DNA of 64,000 nucleotides from Ilex aquifolium (taxonomy: Eukaryota > Streptophyta > Magnoliopsida > Aquifoliales > Aquifoliaceae): contig OX637405.1 in the NCBI GenBank assembly GCA_951799425.1, positions 24,627,371 to 24,691,370 on the forward strand, read 5' to 3'. The translations under genes and the position numbers were made by a program. The notes under the pieces are model-generated. The model had not been told where the DNA came from, searched no databases, and worked only from the letters and a program-made list of their open reading frames with translations. The stretch's first letter is position 1; every line of letters starts with the position of its first letter. Shown here one piece after another: positions 46,144-57,200 of this stretch.

Positions 46144-48331
46144 TCTATACTACTATAAAATATCAACAAAAGTGAAAAAAAATTGATTGACTATTATGCC
46201 CCTATAAAAAAGAGTAAAGACACTTATATCCTTATGTATTTAATAATGTTTAAGTTAATTAGTAGACCTCAATGACAATTGTTCTTTCCACCCCTTCCCC
46301 TTCCCCTCCCCCTCTCCCTCCCTCTCACTCCCTCTCACACAATTAAATAAGCAGATGATAGATGTGCTCCTCCTTCACATGTAATATTAGTTGCTTTTCC
46401 ATTCTCCAGTTAAACCTTAATTGTTATTGTGTTTAATTACCGGAAACCTCAATGAATGCTTGCGTGTACAATGCAATATAGTATTTAATAGGAAGTCATT
46501 GGGTATTGCTCTTTTATATTAGACTAGTTTGTGAACACACGCGTTGCACGTGAACAATCTTAACTTATAGTTATACTGGTAATGTTTGTTCAAAGATCAA
46601 GATTACAACATAATAGTCTCACAGACTATGTCCTTCACGTTTGAATCAATTAAGGAATGTTTCATTCAAATGAATACATCATAAACCAATGAAACAAAAC
46701 ATAAGACCATTGCTTAACTTAATGCACAAAATAAAATTCAAATAAAAGAGTTTTTTTTGGGTCAAAATATAAACATAAACTGAAATAAAAATCATAGAAA
46801 TTTTTTTATTTAAAAATTTATCTAGCATATGGGCAAAAAAGAATGTTAATTCTTAATTGGAGATCATAAACAATCATGTTACTCTTAGTTGTTGAACAAT
46901 TGATAATATACTTGAAAGTAATTCACATAAAGGGAGAAAAAATATTTATCAATTCTTTATGGTGTGTTCAGTATTACTCCCATTCATTTAATGATACCAT
47001 CTAAACACCAATAATAAAATACTTCGTTGTGGACCAAAGCACATTCTTTGGTAAACCTCAACAATGTTAGCAAAAAATTTGAACAAACATAAATGATGTA
47101 CAATGTTACTAAGCTACAAATAATTGCATAAATATTTGAAACCCGAACACATCACCTACTCCAATTAAAAAATCTAAAGCATAAGACAAGTATGGCAGAA
47201 GTATTGATACTCCTAATTGGTCCTGAAACAACTCCATACTTTTGGCATTAGAAGACGCACTATAGTCGAAACAACTCGCACAAGTCTTTCATTACTGATA
47301 GATTGGTAAATCATATTTGGTTTTATCTTTTGAACAAAATGGCATTCATTGGATAAAACTAAAAGTAGGTTTCTAATAGGTCCCAAGTTGGAATGTCCTT
47401 CTGCTTTCAATAAGAAACATGCAATCAACAAACAAAATTAATAGAAATCTACAACAATAAAAAGGATCAATCTTCATTTCACGAGTCAAAACACTTATCT
47501 CAAGATTTTGCCTAATTTGAGGGTATGTGGGTCAACATACTTGATTCTATCCACTACTACAATCCATGAATTATTTGGGCATGCTCTTCCCCATGCTACA
47601 AAATTTTCAATCACGTGCACTCCATTCAATGAGTAAAACCAAACCACAAGAATTCAAAAGAATGATTTGAGATAAACCTGAGGAATGTGATCATCAGAAC
47701 ATAACATATAACCGCCCTTTAAATCCTTGGACGACATGGAGCAACCTTCAGATTCTTCAAATTGTTGCCCAACAGTGTCAAATAAGTTGTCTTTGCATTG
47801 GTCCTTGATGCAGTTATATTTATCCTACCTGTCTTAACAAAGTTCTTTATATTCTGTGCTTGCCATTAACCAAGACAAACTTACTTTCAATAAGACCCAC
47901 AAAGATTGTTAGGGAAATTTATGAAATTCCCAAACCTGTGAGTGTGAAACCCCGGAAAATTTAAACTTTGACGAACAAGGGCAATAGGTGAATTGCCACT
48001 TCGGGACTAGTTGAAAAACTGAATTTTTCTAGATCTCGAATGACGAAACGGATTTCACCGTTGGATTCGTCTCGCGAAATCTAGTTACCACGTCAAATTT
48101 CGTTGAATTCCGAGATAGTCGGATTTTTCGCGTTTTACGAGAGGAACGGGCCTCGGGTGACCCCGTACACGAAATTTTTATAAAATTTTAAAGTTTGGGG
48201 AAATATTAGAGGCAAGTTAAAATAAAAATATTTTGAACTCGAACCGGAGCGAAATTTAATCGTTTCGGGATTAAAACGGACCCGGAATTAAAAGGGACGT
48301 GTGGCCAATTGTGGGCCAAGTATTCAAAAAA

Positions 48332-48339
48332 TATAAATA
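48332..48339 (+). promoter_or_regulatory. TATA box, 5' LTR of the 9.6-kb gypsy element
   Basis: TATAAATA directly followed by the AAGTCTGA/TCAGACTT inverted repeat. The 3' LTR copy is at 54625-54632. Confidence 0.8.
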
Positions 48340-50635
48340 GGGGCCTAAAGTCTGAAAAATCAGACTTCTCCTTCACCATTTCAGCCGGTTTCAGCCGAGA
48401 GAAAAGAAGAGAGGGAAAATGAGAGAAAACTCAACTTCTCTCTACGATCTACGGCCGTGGAGCGCTCAAATCCACTAGAGCCAAGAACAAGAGTTGTTCT
48501 ACGCGTCGAGGGCTACGCGTGGGTACCAAAAACGACGGCTTTCACCGAACGTTGGAGGGCCGAAAATTTGGAAGTGAAGGATTCAAGCTTGCTTTGAGTT
48601 CTAGGGGCTTCCCACGGCGATTCTACACGCTACAAGAGGTAGGGTTTTCTTCCTACTTAGGTTTATTTCCAACCTTGGAAGGTTATATGGAATGGGTAGG
48701 TGTATATATATATGTATCACTTGCCTATTGTGGTTAATTGGGTGAAATGGGTATTGAGAATGGTTGGTATGATTTAAATCACATTCTCTAGTTTAATGTA
48801 CCACTAATGCATTTTATGTGTGGGAAATGGGTACCAAATGTGCTAAGCAAGGTTGGTATGAAATGGGTGTATATATTTACTTGTTGGGTAAATTTCATAA
48901 ATGAACTTGAAGTGTAGAAAATGGATATGGGAAAATTGGTAAAGTGAAATTCTAAATGGAATTGACATTTAGAGGTGGTTGCTTTATAATTCTCTTGGGG
49001 GATTATGATATGTGGATATTAGGAAATGGATAGAATAAATTCTATCTTGGTATAGTTATGTAGAAATCACTAGATATGATTTCTTGAGTTTGATGATGAT
49101 AATTGATTAAATGGGGCTTTTACCTGTTGTTGGTGACATGATTAGATGGATGTTGAAAGTGGATACAATATATTCTATCTTGAAATGGTGGTGTAGAAAT
49201 TACTTAGAGTAATTTCTTGTGATACATGATGACGTATAGGATTCTTCCTATTTGGGATTATTCCTCACCTTAGTTGCTTATATGAGATGTTGGTATGGAA
49301 AAGAAGGGTGTTAGAGCCTTAACACTTACAAAATAATTAGAGAAATGACCTAGATCACTTCCTTGATTAAATGCCTAGAATGATGTATTGATGAGTTTGC
49401 TATGTTAATTGCATGCTTATGTGATAACATGTTTGAAAATGGTTATTGGATGAAATGTTGATATAGGCATGCTTGCTATATATTGTTAACGTGTTGAATT
49501 ATGGTATTTATGTGCTTATGATATGAAGTACCATGAATATGTAGATTTATCTTGACATTGTTCATATGACACTCATACATATCGAACATGTGGTTAGAGT
49601 GCAATTGGTACATTACATTGCATTCACTGGGTACATCACATTCATGGTTATAAGACATGAGTATGTGGGGGTGAGTTGACATCGCATTCATGGGTCATAG
49701 GCATGAGTGTGGGTGTGTGCATGTGTTGCGGATCAAACACCAAATCTTGGTGGTTGGTATGTGAACTCGGGAAAGTCGGGATCAAAGATCCGACTGAGTT
49801 GCACGGTTGCATTGCATAAGGAAAACTTGTGTCGGGTAAAGCAAGTAGGGCTAGACACTCCCTCGGGTGAAAAACCCGGAACCACTGGTTCATACACTCC
49901 GACGGTGCAAGTCCAAAAAGTGTAGATAGGCCCACGGAGCCGGCGGTGCGATTCCAAAATCTGTTGCCCAGGAAGACACAAGATTTTGTTATATAAAAAC
50001 ACCCATCCAATGGGTAGCCTCAAACAATGATTTGATTTTTTATAAAGACATAACTTTTATCTCAAACGATCATTGGGAGGGTTTTTCCGTCAATAGACGG
50101 GTTCATACACATTGGCTTTTGCATTGTGTGGTGTGAGTCGGGGAAGACTCGGGACAAGGTGCATGAGTGAGTTCCATCTCATATCATGGCATGACATAGT
50201 ATAGCATGGTAGCTTTCTAACATTGAGGTGTATATTCTTGTTAGATTGGTTGATGCTTGTTGATTTGTTGCATGTGCGCATTTCATATGCACTTAGGTTG
50301 GGGAGTAGCCTCTGTAGGAGGATATCCTATTGAGCGTGGCTCACCCTTCGTGGGACAACATTTCAGGTGCGGGGTTCACGCCGGCGGACGGCTCCCAATT
50401 CGAGCCCCAAAGTTGAAGAAAGCCGACTTGTGGCTTTTATGGTTATTTAGTAAAGTTTTTGTAAGAATTCCATTTTGAGATGTAAATATATGGAATGAAT
50501 TGTGATAGAGCTTGTATGAGTTGTGTATTATATGGAAAATCTCATTGAACATGTGTTGGATGAGTTTGGAGTGTATGGGGTAGCTTTAAGGATGGTTTGG
50601 AGGGGAAAGAAATCCATTATTTTTGCTCACAGTCT

Positions 50636-51045
50636 GAAAACCTACCGGAAGGTGTATGTCGGCCTTCCGGAAGGTTTTGCTAAAAACCCTGGATGCCTTG
50701 TTCACGGCTAATACCTTCCGGAAGGTTTTGCCCACTGGAATAAACCTTCCGGAGGATTTTAGCTACTGGAGTAAAACTTACCGGAAGGACTTGTCTACTG
50801 GAATGAACCTTCCGGAAGGTTTTGCCTTGGGTTTCTTTTTGACTGCCAAATTCTTCCGGAAGGTTTTGTTTTCTGGAATGAACCTTCCGGAAGGTTTTGG
50901 CTACTGGAATGGACCTTCCGGAAGGTTTTTGCTACTGATGTAGACCTTCCGGAAGTTCTTGAAATTGATCCTTTTCATTTAACTGTTCTTTCAGCGACCT
51001 TCCGGTAGGTGTATGTCGACCTTCCGGAAGGTTTTTCCAAAAACC
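50636..51045. repeat. Array of CCTTCCGGAAGG palindromes, 5' LTR
   Basis: Twelve copies in about 410 bp, six of them perfect CCTTCCGGAAGG and the others one or two bases off (for example CCTACCGGAAGG, CCTTCCGGTAGG). Spacing is irregular (roughly 20-60 bp). Linkers are partly similar (GCTACTGGAATG). The core TTCCGGAA has the TTCnnGAA form of a heat-shock element. Confidence 0.92.
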
Positions 51046-51270
51046 TGAAATTTTCAAAATGCTTAGCCATGCTCTTGGGCTTTATTTTCTTTGGTTCCTA
51101 TGACATAAATGGACATAAATTGAGATATCATTGACATTGTGGATGGTAAATCCGGTTAAAAGCATGTGAATGACGTGGTGTCGGGTTATACGACTATCAC
51201 GAGTATTTCCGCGGGTTGACGGATGGTCAACGGTTAATAAAGGACCCCCGGGTTTTGGGGTGTCACAGCT

Positions 51271-51282
51271 TGGTATCAGAGC
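51271..51282 (+). other. Primer binding site, tRNA-iMet
   Basis: TGGTATCAGAGC, three bases after the LTR, with the same GCT spacer as in the 8.0-kb element. Confidence 0.95.
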
Positions 51283-51633
51283 ATAGGTATACGATTACCT
51301 AGGGCTTGAGGGGAATGGGTTTACACCATTGCATTCCATGTGCATTCATGTTATGTGTTTTATTTGTTACATGATTATGTGCTACATGATTATGTGTTAT
51401 GTTTAAATTATATACATGGTAAAATGTATATGGAAAAGAGGAACACTAGGTTTAGAAAACATAACCTTGGGGGTTCGAAAAAGGATGAACGGGATAGTTC
51501 ATGGGTTAAATGTCTACTAGTGTGAGACACTCGCTCTACTAGGGACACGATGAGAGAATTCTCAATGTTTTGAACTTGATCCCTACCTTGGGATATTAAG
51601 TTAGTACTCCATTGCTATTTGACATGTGTGTAG

Positions 51634-52404
51634 ATGGCATATAGAGGGAGGGGACGTCTAGGCGGTGGACGGAACAACCAACCACTACCGACTTTGGACC
51701 AACAAGCCTATATGGAGGCTATGAGTACGATGGCTGCTAACCTAGCACAGGCAAGCGCCAATTTGAGCCAAGGGGCTCAAGCCATCCAAAGGAGTTTAAG
51801 TTCCATGGGCCATCAACGGCCATGGAAAAAGCAAAAGACATCGAGCCCACAAGAATCATCGGGGCAGGGCCGCGGCTATCAAGGCCAAGGCCAAGGACAA
51901 ACCTCCCAAAGTAGTGGGCACTTCAGGGTTCCCAGCCAAGCGGGGCAGGGGCCATGTTATCATTGTCGCCAAGTGGGTCATAAGAGGAGGGATTGTCCTC
52001 AGAGGCATGGATCACAGGAGCGGGTTCAAGCCCAAAATCTTTTGTCCCAAGGAAGGAAGAAATTCAAGGGAACGTTTCAAGGAGGCCAGAAGACATGTTT
52101 CTATTGTCGACAACCGGGCCATAGGAAGAAGGATTGCCCCCTGAGGCAAACCTCACAGAGTTCCGAGACTTCTCAATCCCAGTCGTCGGTGGGACTCACA
52201 CAGGCACGTATTGTTCTTCCCTATTCCACTAAGGACCAGCGAAATCAGTCCCAACTACAGAGCGTTGTGCAAGTCCCTAGTACGCCACGTGCGGAGACTC
52301 CGCAATCAAACCGGATGAGCCAAGGTATGGGCCAAGGCCAAGAACAAGACTCTGAAGCGACAACATTGGAGACCCAGGAAACGGTCTTTGACGTTGCACC
52401 ATAG
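51634..52404 (+). CDS. gag: Gag nucleocapsid remnant with two CCHC zinc knuckles (256 codons)
   Basis: The frame opens MAYRGRGRLGGGRNN, the basic N-terminus of a Tekay-like Gag. A Q/S/G-rich segment follows, then two CX2CX4HX4C knuckles: C108/C111/H116/C121 and C155/C158/H163/C168. The capsid domain (with its WW motif) that should lie between is absent, so this is an internally deleted Gag. The nucleocapsid part could still bind RNA if translated. It stops at 52404, just before the protease scrap, where an intact element would read on. This is the only long open frame in the element. Confidence 0.8.
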   Translation: MAYRGRGRLGGGRNNQPLPTLDQQAYMEAMSTMAANLAQASANLSQGAQAIQRSLSSMGHQRPWKKQKTSSPQESSGQGRGYQGQGQGQTSQSSGHFRVPSQAGQGPCYHCRQVGHKRRDCPQRHGSQERVQAQNLLSQGRKKFKGTFQGGQKTCFYCRQPGHRKKDCPLRQTSQSSETSQSQSSVGLTQARIVLPYSTKDQRNQSQLQSVVQVPSTPRAETPQSNRMSQGMGQGQEQDSEATTLETQETVFDVAP

Positions 52405-52830
52405 AGTGAGTCGGGGGATCAGGCAGCGACCCACGGTACATCACTTATTCCTTATTTATGGGTACACGTGTTATTTGACTTGAGCGTGTCAAATACCGTT
52501 ATTTTTCATGTTTTGTGCATGGTACAGTTTTAAATATTATAACCCTAGAAGAGTCCTCAGGGGTGAATTCCACCTTAGGGACTAGGGCAAGCATGGATCA
52601 GATATGACGGTTGTGAGTTAGAGATCTCGGGGACTCTACTCACTATGGACCTTAGGGTCGTGGACATGTCGGGTTTGATGCCATCCTGAGAATGGATTGA
52701 TTGACGACACACCGCGTCGTCGTTAATTGTGATCGTAAGAGGATCACTGCTTACACACCGAATGGTGTTTGTTTCAAATTCCAGGGGGAAAAGCACGACT
52801 CTTTATCCCAAATCGTGTATGGCTTCCGTT
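52405..52830 (+). pseudogene. pol: Aspartic protease remnant
   Basis: The active-site block (normally LFDTGASHSFI) reads LFDLSVSNTVIF near 52475, so the Asp remains but the T/G and A are gone. The C-terminal block (normally FDVILGMDWL) reads FDAILRMD followed by a stop near 52675. About 150 bp between them is disordered. It cannot be an active protease. Confidence 0.75.
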
Positions 52831-53150
52831 AGCACGGACGGTAGATGAGTTGACTTGCGAGCCTTATATTGGAGGATGAGGTGAGACAAGAGTTGGGTCT
52901 ACCTCGGGTTGTCTGTGAGTATGGGGATATTTTTCGGATGAACTACCGGGATTACCTACACATAGGAATGTAGAAATTACCATTGAGTTGCATCCCGGTA
53001 CATCGCCCATTTCTATGACTCTGCATAGAATGGAACCAGTAGAGTTGTGAAAACTCTAGGTCCGAATACAAGAATTGTTTAACAAGGACTTCGTTAGACC
53101 AAATACTTCACCTTGGGGCGCTTTGGTACTAATGACCAAATTTATGGAGG
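52830..53150 (+). pseudogene. pol: Reverse transcriptase N-terminal scrap
   Basis: Contains the pre-RT block (RDY, then a stretch matching the IDFxIELxPGT region, near 52945-53010) and KDFVRPNTSPWGALVL (53087 on), the standard RT motif. The catalytic YxDD region and most of the palm are deleted. Confidence 0.75.
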
Positions 53151-53169
53151 AAGCTTACTGCACCTCTTA

Positions 53170-53704
53170 TTCTAGTAGTTCCGGAGAGGGGACAGAAGTA
53201 CACAGTGAACTGTGATGCTTCTAAGGATGGACATGGATGGGTATTAATGTAGTCCGCGAGAACGGTGGCTTATGGTTCTGGACAACTAAAGAACCACAAG
53301 CAAAATTATCTTATACGTGACACGGAGTTGGCGGCCATTATCTTGCCTTGAAAGCTTGGCGCCACTACGTATATGGTGAGAAGTTTGAGGCTTTATCAGA
53401 CCACAAAAGTCTGAGATATATCTCTACACAACGGGACCTTAACATGAGGCAACGCAGGTGGATGAAATATTTGGAGGGTTACGACTTCACTTTGCACTAT
53501 CATCCGGGTAAGGCAAATGTGGTAACTAATGCACTTAGCCGGAAGTCACAAGAAGTTGTGGCTAGTATGGCTCACCGAGAGTGGCGGATGCTTGAGAGTG
53601 TGGGACAGTACGGGCTGTATTATCGGGGTCAGACTCATGGTATTTTAGGGAGCTTGGTGACTATGTTTTCCCTACTGAGCAGAGTGATCGATTCCCACGG
53701 ATAG
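53170..53704 (+). pseudogene. pol: RNase H domain remnant
   Basis: Blocks in order: NCDASKDGHGWVLM with a stop, RTVAYGSGQLKNHKQNYLIR, DTELAAI, a frameshift, then an open frame from 53348 with ALSDHKSLRYI, QRRWMKYLEGYDFTLHYHPG and ANVVTNALSRKS (normally VADALSRK). The conserved Asp residues are visible, but the chain is broken by at least one stop and one shift. Confidence 0.8.
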
Positions 53705-53714
53705 GACCCAGAAT

Positions 53715-54180
53715 TGTTATCTATCAGAGACCGGGTACGTCTAGGTGGCACGAAGATGTACCATAATCTTCATCACCAGTGTTATTGGAGTAGAATAAAG
53801 AGACACGTTGAAAACCTTGTCAGTAGATGTCTCGCATGTCGACAGGTGAAGGCTGGGCACTAGAGACTAACAGAGCTGCTCTAGCCCTTGGAGGTGGCTG
53901 AGTGGAAGTGGGAGCATGTCACAATGGGTTTTGTGACCCACTTGCCACGGACATCGCGGGGACATGATGCGGTGTGGGTGAGAGTGGACCGGCTTACTAA
54001 GTCGGCACGCCCTTTGACAGTGCGGATGACCTTCACACAGGAGGAATTCTGCAGGTTGTATACACGGGATATGTGGTGCCTTTACGGACGGACTTGGTTG
54101 CGTCTAGAACCTAGTCCGGGAGTGAGACGGATACATGTGGGACAATTTAGACAGTATTGTTGTAACTTATGCATATAGTC
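53715..54180 (+). pseudogene. pol: Integrase remnant, truncated, first catalytic Asp lost
   Basis: The zinc motif survives (MYHNLHHQCYW, then CLACRQVKA). The core begins WKWEHVTMGFVTHLPRT, where the first catalytic Asp (normally MDF) is Gly. It runs through VDRLTKSARPL and is cut after YTRDM, well before the other two acidic residues and the C-terminal chromodomain region. Downstream sequence from 54063 matches the 8.0-kb element after 35330, so both share this deletion junction. Confidence 0.8.
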
Positions 54181-54222
54181 GAATGGGCATGAGGGTGTGA
54201 ATTTCGGGGACGAAATTCTTTT

Positions 54223-54235
54223 AAGGGGGGGAGAA
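54223..54235 (+). other. Polypurine tract
   Basis: AAGGGGGGGAGAA abuts the 3' LTR. Confidence 0.9.
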
Positions 54236-57200
54236 TGTGAAACCCCGGAAAATTTAAACTTTGACGAACAAGGGCAATAGGTGAATTGCCACTTCGGGAC
54301 TAGTTGAAAAACTGAATTTTTCTAGATCTCGAATGACGAAACGGATTTCACCGTTGGATTCGTCTCGCGAAATCTAGTTACCACGTCAAATTTCGTTGAA
54401 TTCCGAGATAGTCGGATTTTTCGCGTTTTACGAGAGGAACAGGCCTCGGGTGACCCCGTACACGAAATTTTTATAAAATTTTAAAGTTTGGGGAAATATT
54501 AGAGGCAAGTTAAAATAAAAATATTTTGAACTCGAACCGGAGCGAAATTTAATCGTTTCGGGATTAAAACGGACCCGGAATTAAAAGGGACGTGTGGCCA
54601 ATTGTGGGCCAAGTATTCAAAAAATATAAATAGGGGCCTAAAGTCTGAAAAATCAGACTTCTCCTTCACCATTTCAGCCGGTTTCAGCCGAGAGAAAAGA
54701 AGAGAGGGAAAATGAGAGAAAACTCAACTTCTCTCTACGATCTACGGCCGTGGAGCGCTCAAATCCACTAGAGCCAAGAACAAGAGTTGTTCTACGCGTC
54801 GAGGGCTACGCGTGGGTACCAAAAACGACGGCTTTCACCGAACGTTGGAGGGCCGAAAATTTGGAAGTGAAGGATTCAAGCTTGCTTTGAGTTCTAGGGG
54901 CTTCCCACGGCGATTCTACACGCTACAAGAGGTAGGGTTTTCTTCCTACTTAGGTTTATTTCCAACCTTGGAAGGTTATATGGAATGGGTAGGTGTATAT
55001 ATATATGTATCACTTGCCTATTGTGGTTAATTGGGTGAAATGGGTATTGAGAATGGTTGGTATGATTTAAATCACATTCTCTAGTTTAATGTACCACTAA
55101 TGCATTTTATGTGTGGGAAATGGGTACCAAATGTGCTAAGCAAGGTTGGTATGAAATGGGTGTATATATTTACTTGTTGGGTAAATTTCATAAATGAACT
55201 TGAAGTGTAGAAAATGGATATGGGAAAATTGGTAAAGTGAAATTCTAAATGGAATTGACATTTAGAGGTGGTTGCTTTATAATTCTCTTGGGGGATTATG
55301 ATATGTGGATATTAGGAAATGGATAGAATAAATTCTATCTTGGTATAGTTATGTAGAAATCACTAGATATGATTTCTTGAGTTTGATGATGATAATTGAT
55401 TAAATGGGGCTTTTACCTGTTGTTGGTGACATGATTAGATGGATGTTGAAAGTGGATACAATATATTCTATCTTGAAATGGTGGTGTAGAAATTACTTAG
55501 AGTAATTTCTTGTGATACATGATGACGTGTAGGATTCTTCCTATTTGGGATTATTCCTCACCTTAGTTGCTTATATGAGATGTTGGTATGGAAAAGAAGG
55601 GTGTTAGAGCCTTAACACTTACAAAATAATTAGAGAAATGACCTAGATCACTTCCTTGATTAAATGCCTAGAATGATGTATTGATGAGTTTGCTATGTTA
55701 ATTGCATGCTTATGTGATAACATGTTTGAAAATGGTTATTGGATGAAATGTTGATATAGGCATGCTTGCTATATATTGTTAACGTGTTGAATTATGGTAT
55801 TTATGTGCTTATGATATGAAGTACCATGAATATGTAGATTTATCTTGACATTGTTCATATGACACTCATACATATCGAACATGTGGTTAGAGTGCAATTG
55901 GTACATTACATTGCATTCACTGGGTACATCACATTCATGGTTATAAGACATGAGTATGTGGGGGTGAGTTGACATCGCATTCATGGGTCATAGGCATGAG
56001 TGTGGGTGTGTGCATGTGTTGCGGATCAAACACCAAATCTTGGTGGTTGGTATGTGAACTCGGGAAAGTCGGGATCAAAGATCCGACTGAGTTGCACGGT
56101 TGCATTGCATAAGGAAAACTTGTGTCGGGTAAAGCAAGTAGGGCTAGACACTCCCTCGGGTGAAAAACCCGGAACCACTGGTTCATACACTCCGACGGTG
56201 CAAGTCCAAAAAGTGTAGATAGGCCCACGGAGCCGGCGGTGCGATTCCAAAATCCGTTGCCCAGGAAGACACAAGATTTTGTTATATAAAAACACCCATC
56301 CAATGGGTAGCCTCAAACAATGATTTGATTTTTTATAAAGACATAACTTTTATCTCAAACGATCATTGGGAGGGTTTTTCCGTCAATAGACGGGTTCATA
56401 CACATTGGCTTTTGCATTGTGTGGTGTGAGTCGGGGAAGACTCGGGACAAGGTGCATGAGTGAGTTCCATCTCATATCATGGCATGACATAGTATAGCAT
56501 GGTAGCTTTCTAACATTGAGGTGTATATTCTTGTTAGATTGGTTGATGCTTGTTGATTTGTTGCATGTGCGCATTTCATATGCACTTAGGTTGGGGAGTA
56601 GCCTCTGTAGGAGGATATCCTATTGAGCGTGGCTCACCCTTCGTGGGACAACATTTCAGGTGCGGGGTTCACGCCGGCGGACGGCTCCCAATTCGAGCCC
56701 CAAAGTTGAAGAAAGCCGACTTGTGGCTTTTATGGTTATTTAGTAAAGTTTTTGTAAGAATTCCATTTTGAGATGTAAATATATGGAATGAATTGTGATA
56801 GAGCTTGTATGAGTTGTGTATTATATGGAAAATCTCATTGAACATGTGTTGGATGAGTTTGGAGTGTATGGGGTAGCTTTAAGGATGGTTTGGAGGGGAA
56901 AGAAATCCATTATTTTTGCTCACAGTCTGAAAACCTACCGGAAGGTGTATGTCGGCCTTCCGGAAGGTTTTGCTAAAAACCCTGGATGCCTTGTTCACGG
57001 CTAATACCTTCCGGAAGGTTTTGCCCACTGGAATAAACCTTCCGGAGGATTTTAGCTACTGGAGTAAAACCTACCGGAAGGACTTGTCTACTGGAATGAA
57101 CCTTCCGGAAGGTTTTGCCTTGGGTTTCTTTTTGACTGCCAAATTCTTCCGGAAGGTTTTGTTTTCTGGAATGAACCTTCCGGAAGGTTTTGGCTACTGG

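Larger units (their letters stand above)
47943..51267 (+). mobile_element. 5' LTR of the 9.6-kb gypsy element (3325 bp)
   Basis: Starts TGTGAAACCCCGG and ends GGGGTGTCACA. TATAAATA 48332-48339, then inverted repeat AAGTCTGA/TCAGACTT (48348-48367). Possible intron 48639-50366 (AAGAG/GTAGGG to TTTCAG/GTGCGG), 1728 nt. AAAGCC/GGCTTT hairpin 50419-50437. CCTTCCGGAAGG array 50636-51045. Its 3' end lacks the GGGTAGAG hairpin cassette. The first ~350 bp resemble the 8.0-kb element's LTR; the rest is only patchily similar. Confidence 0.95.

Noticed and set aside
50636-51045. CRISPR-like spaced repeats
   Set aside because: Plant sequence; spacing is irregular, spacers are partly similar, and the repeats are 12-bp palindromes inside an LTR.
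53348-53704. Stand-alone RNase H gene
   Set aside because: It is an open stretch of a broken gypsy Pol between a frameshift and a stop; its ATG is internal to the domain.
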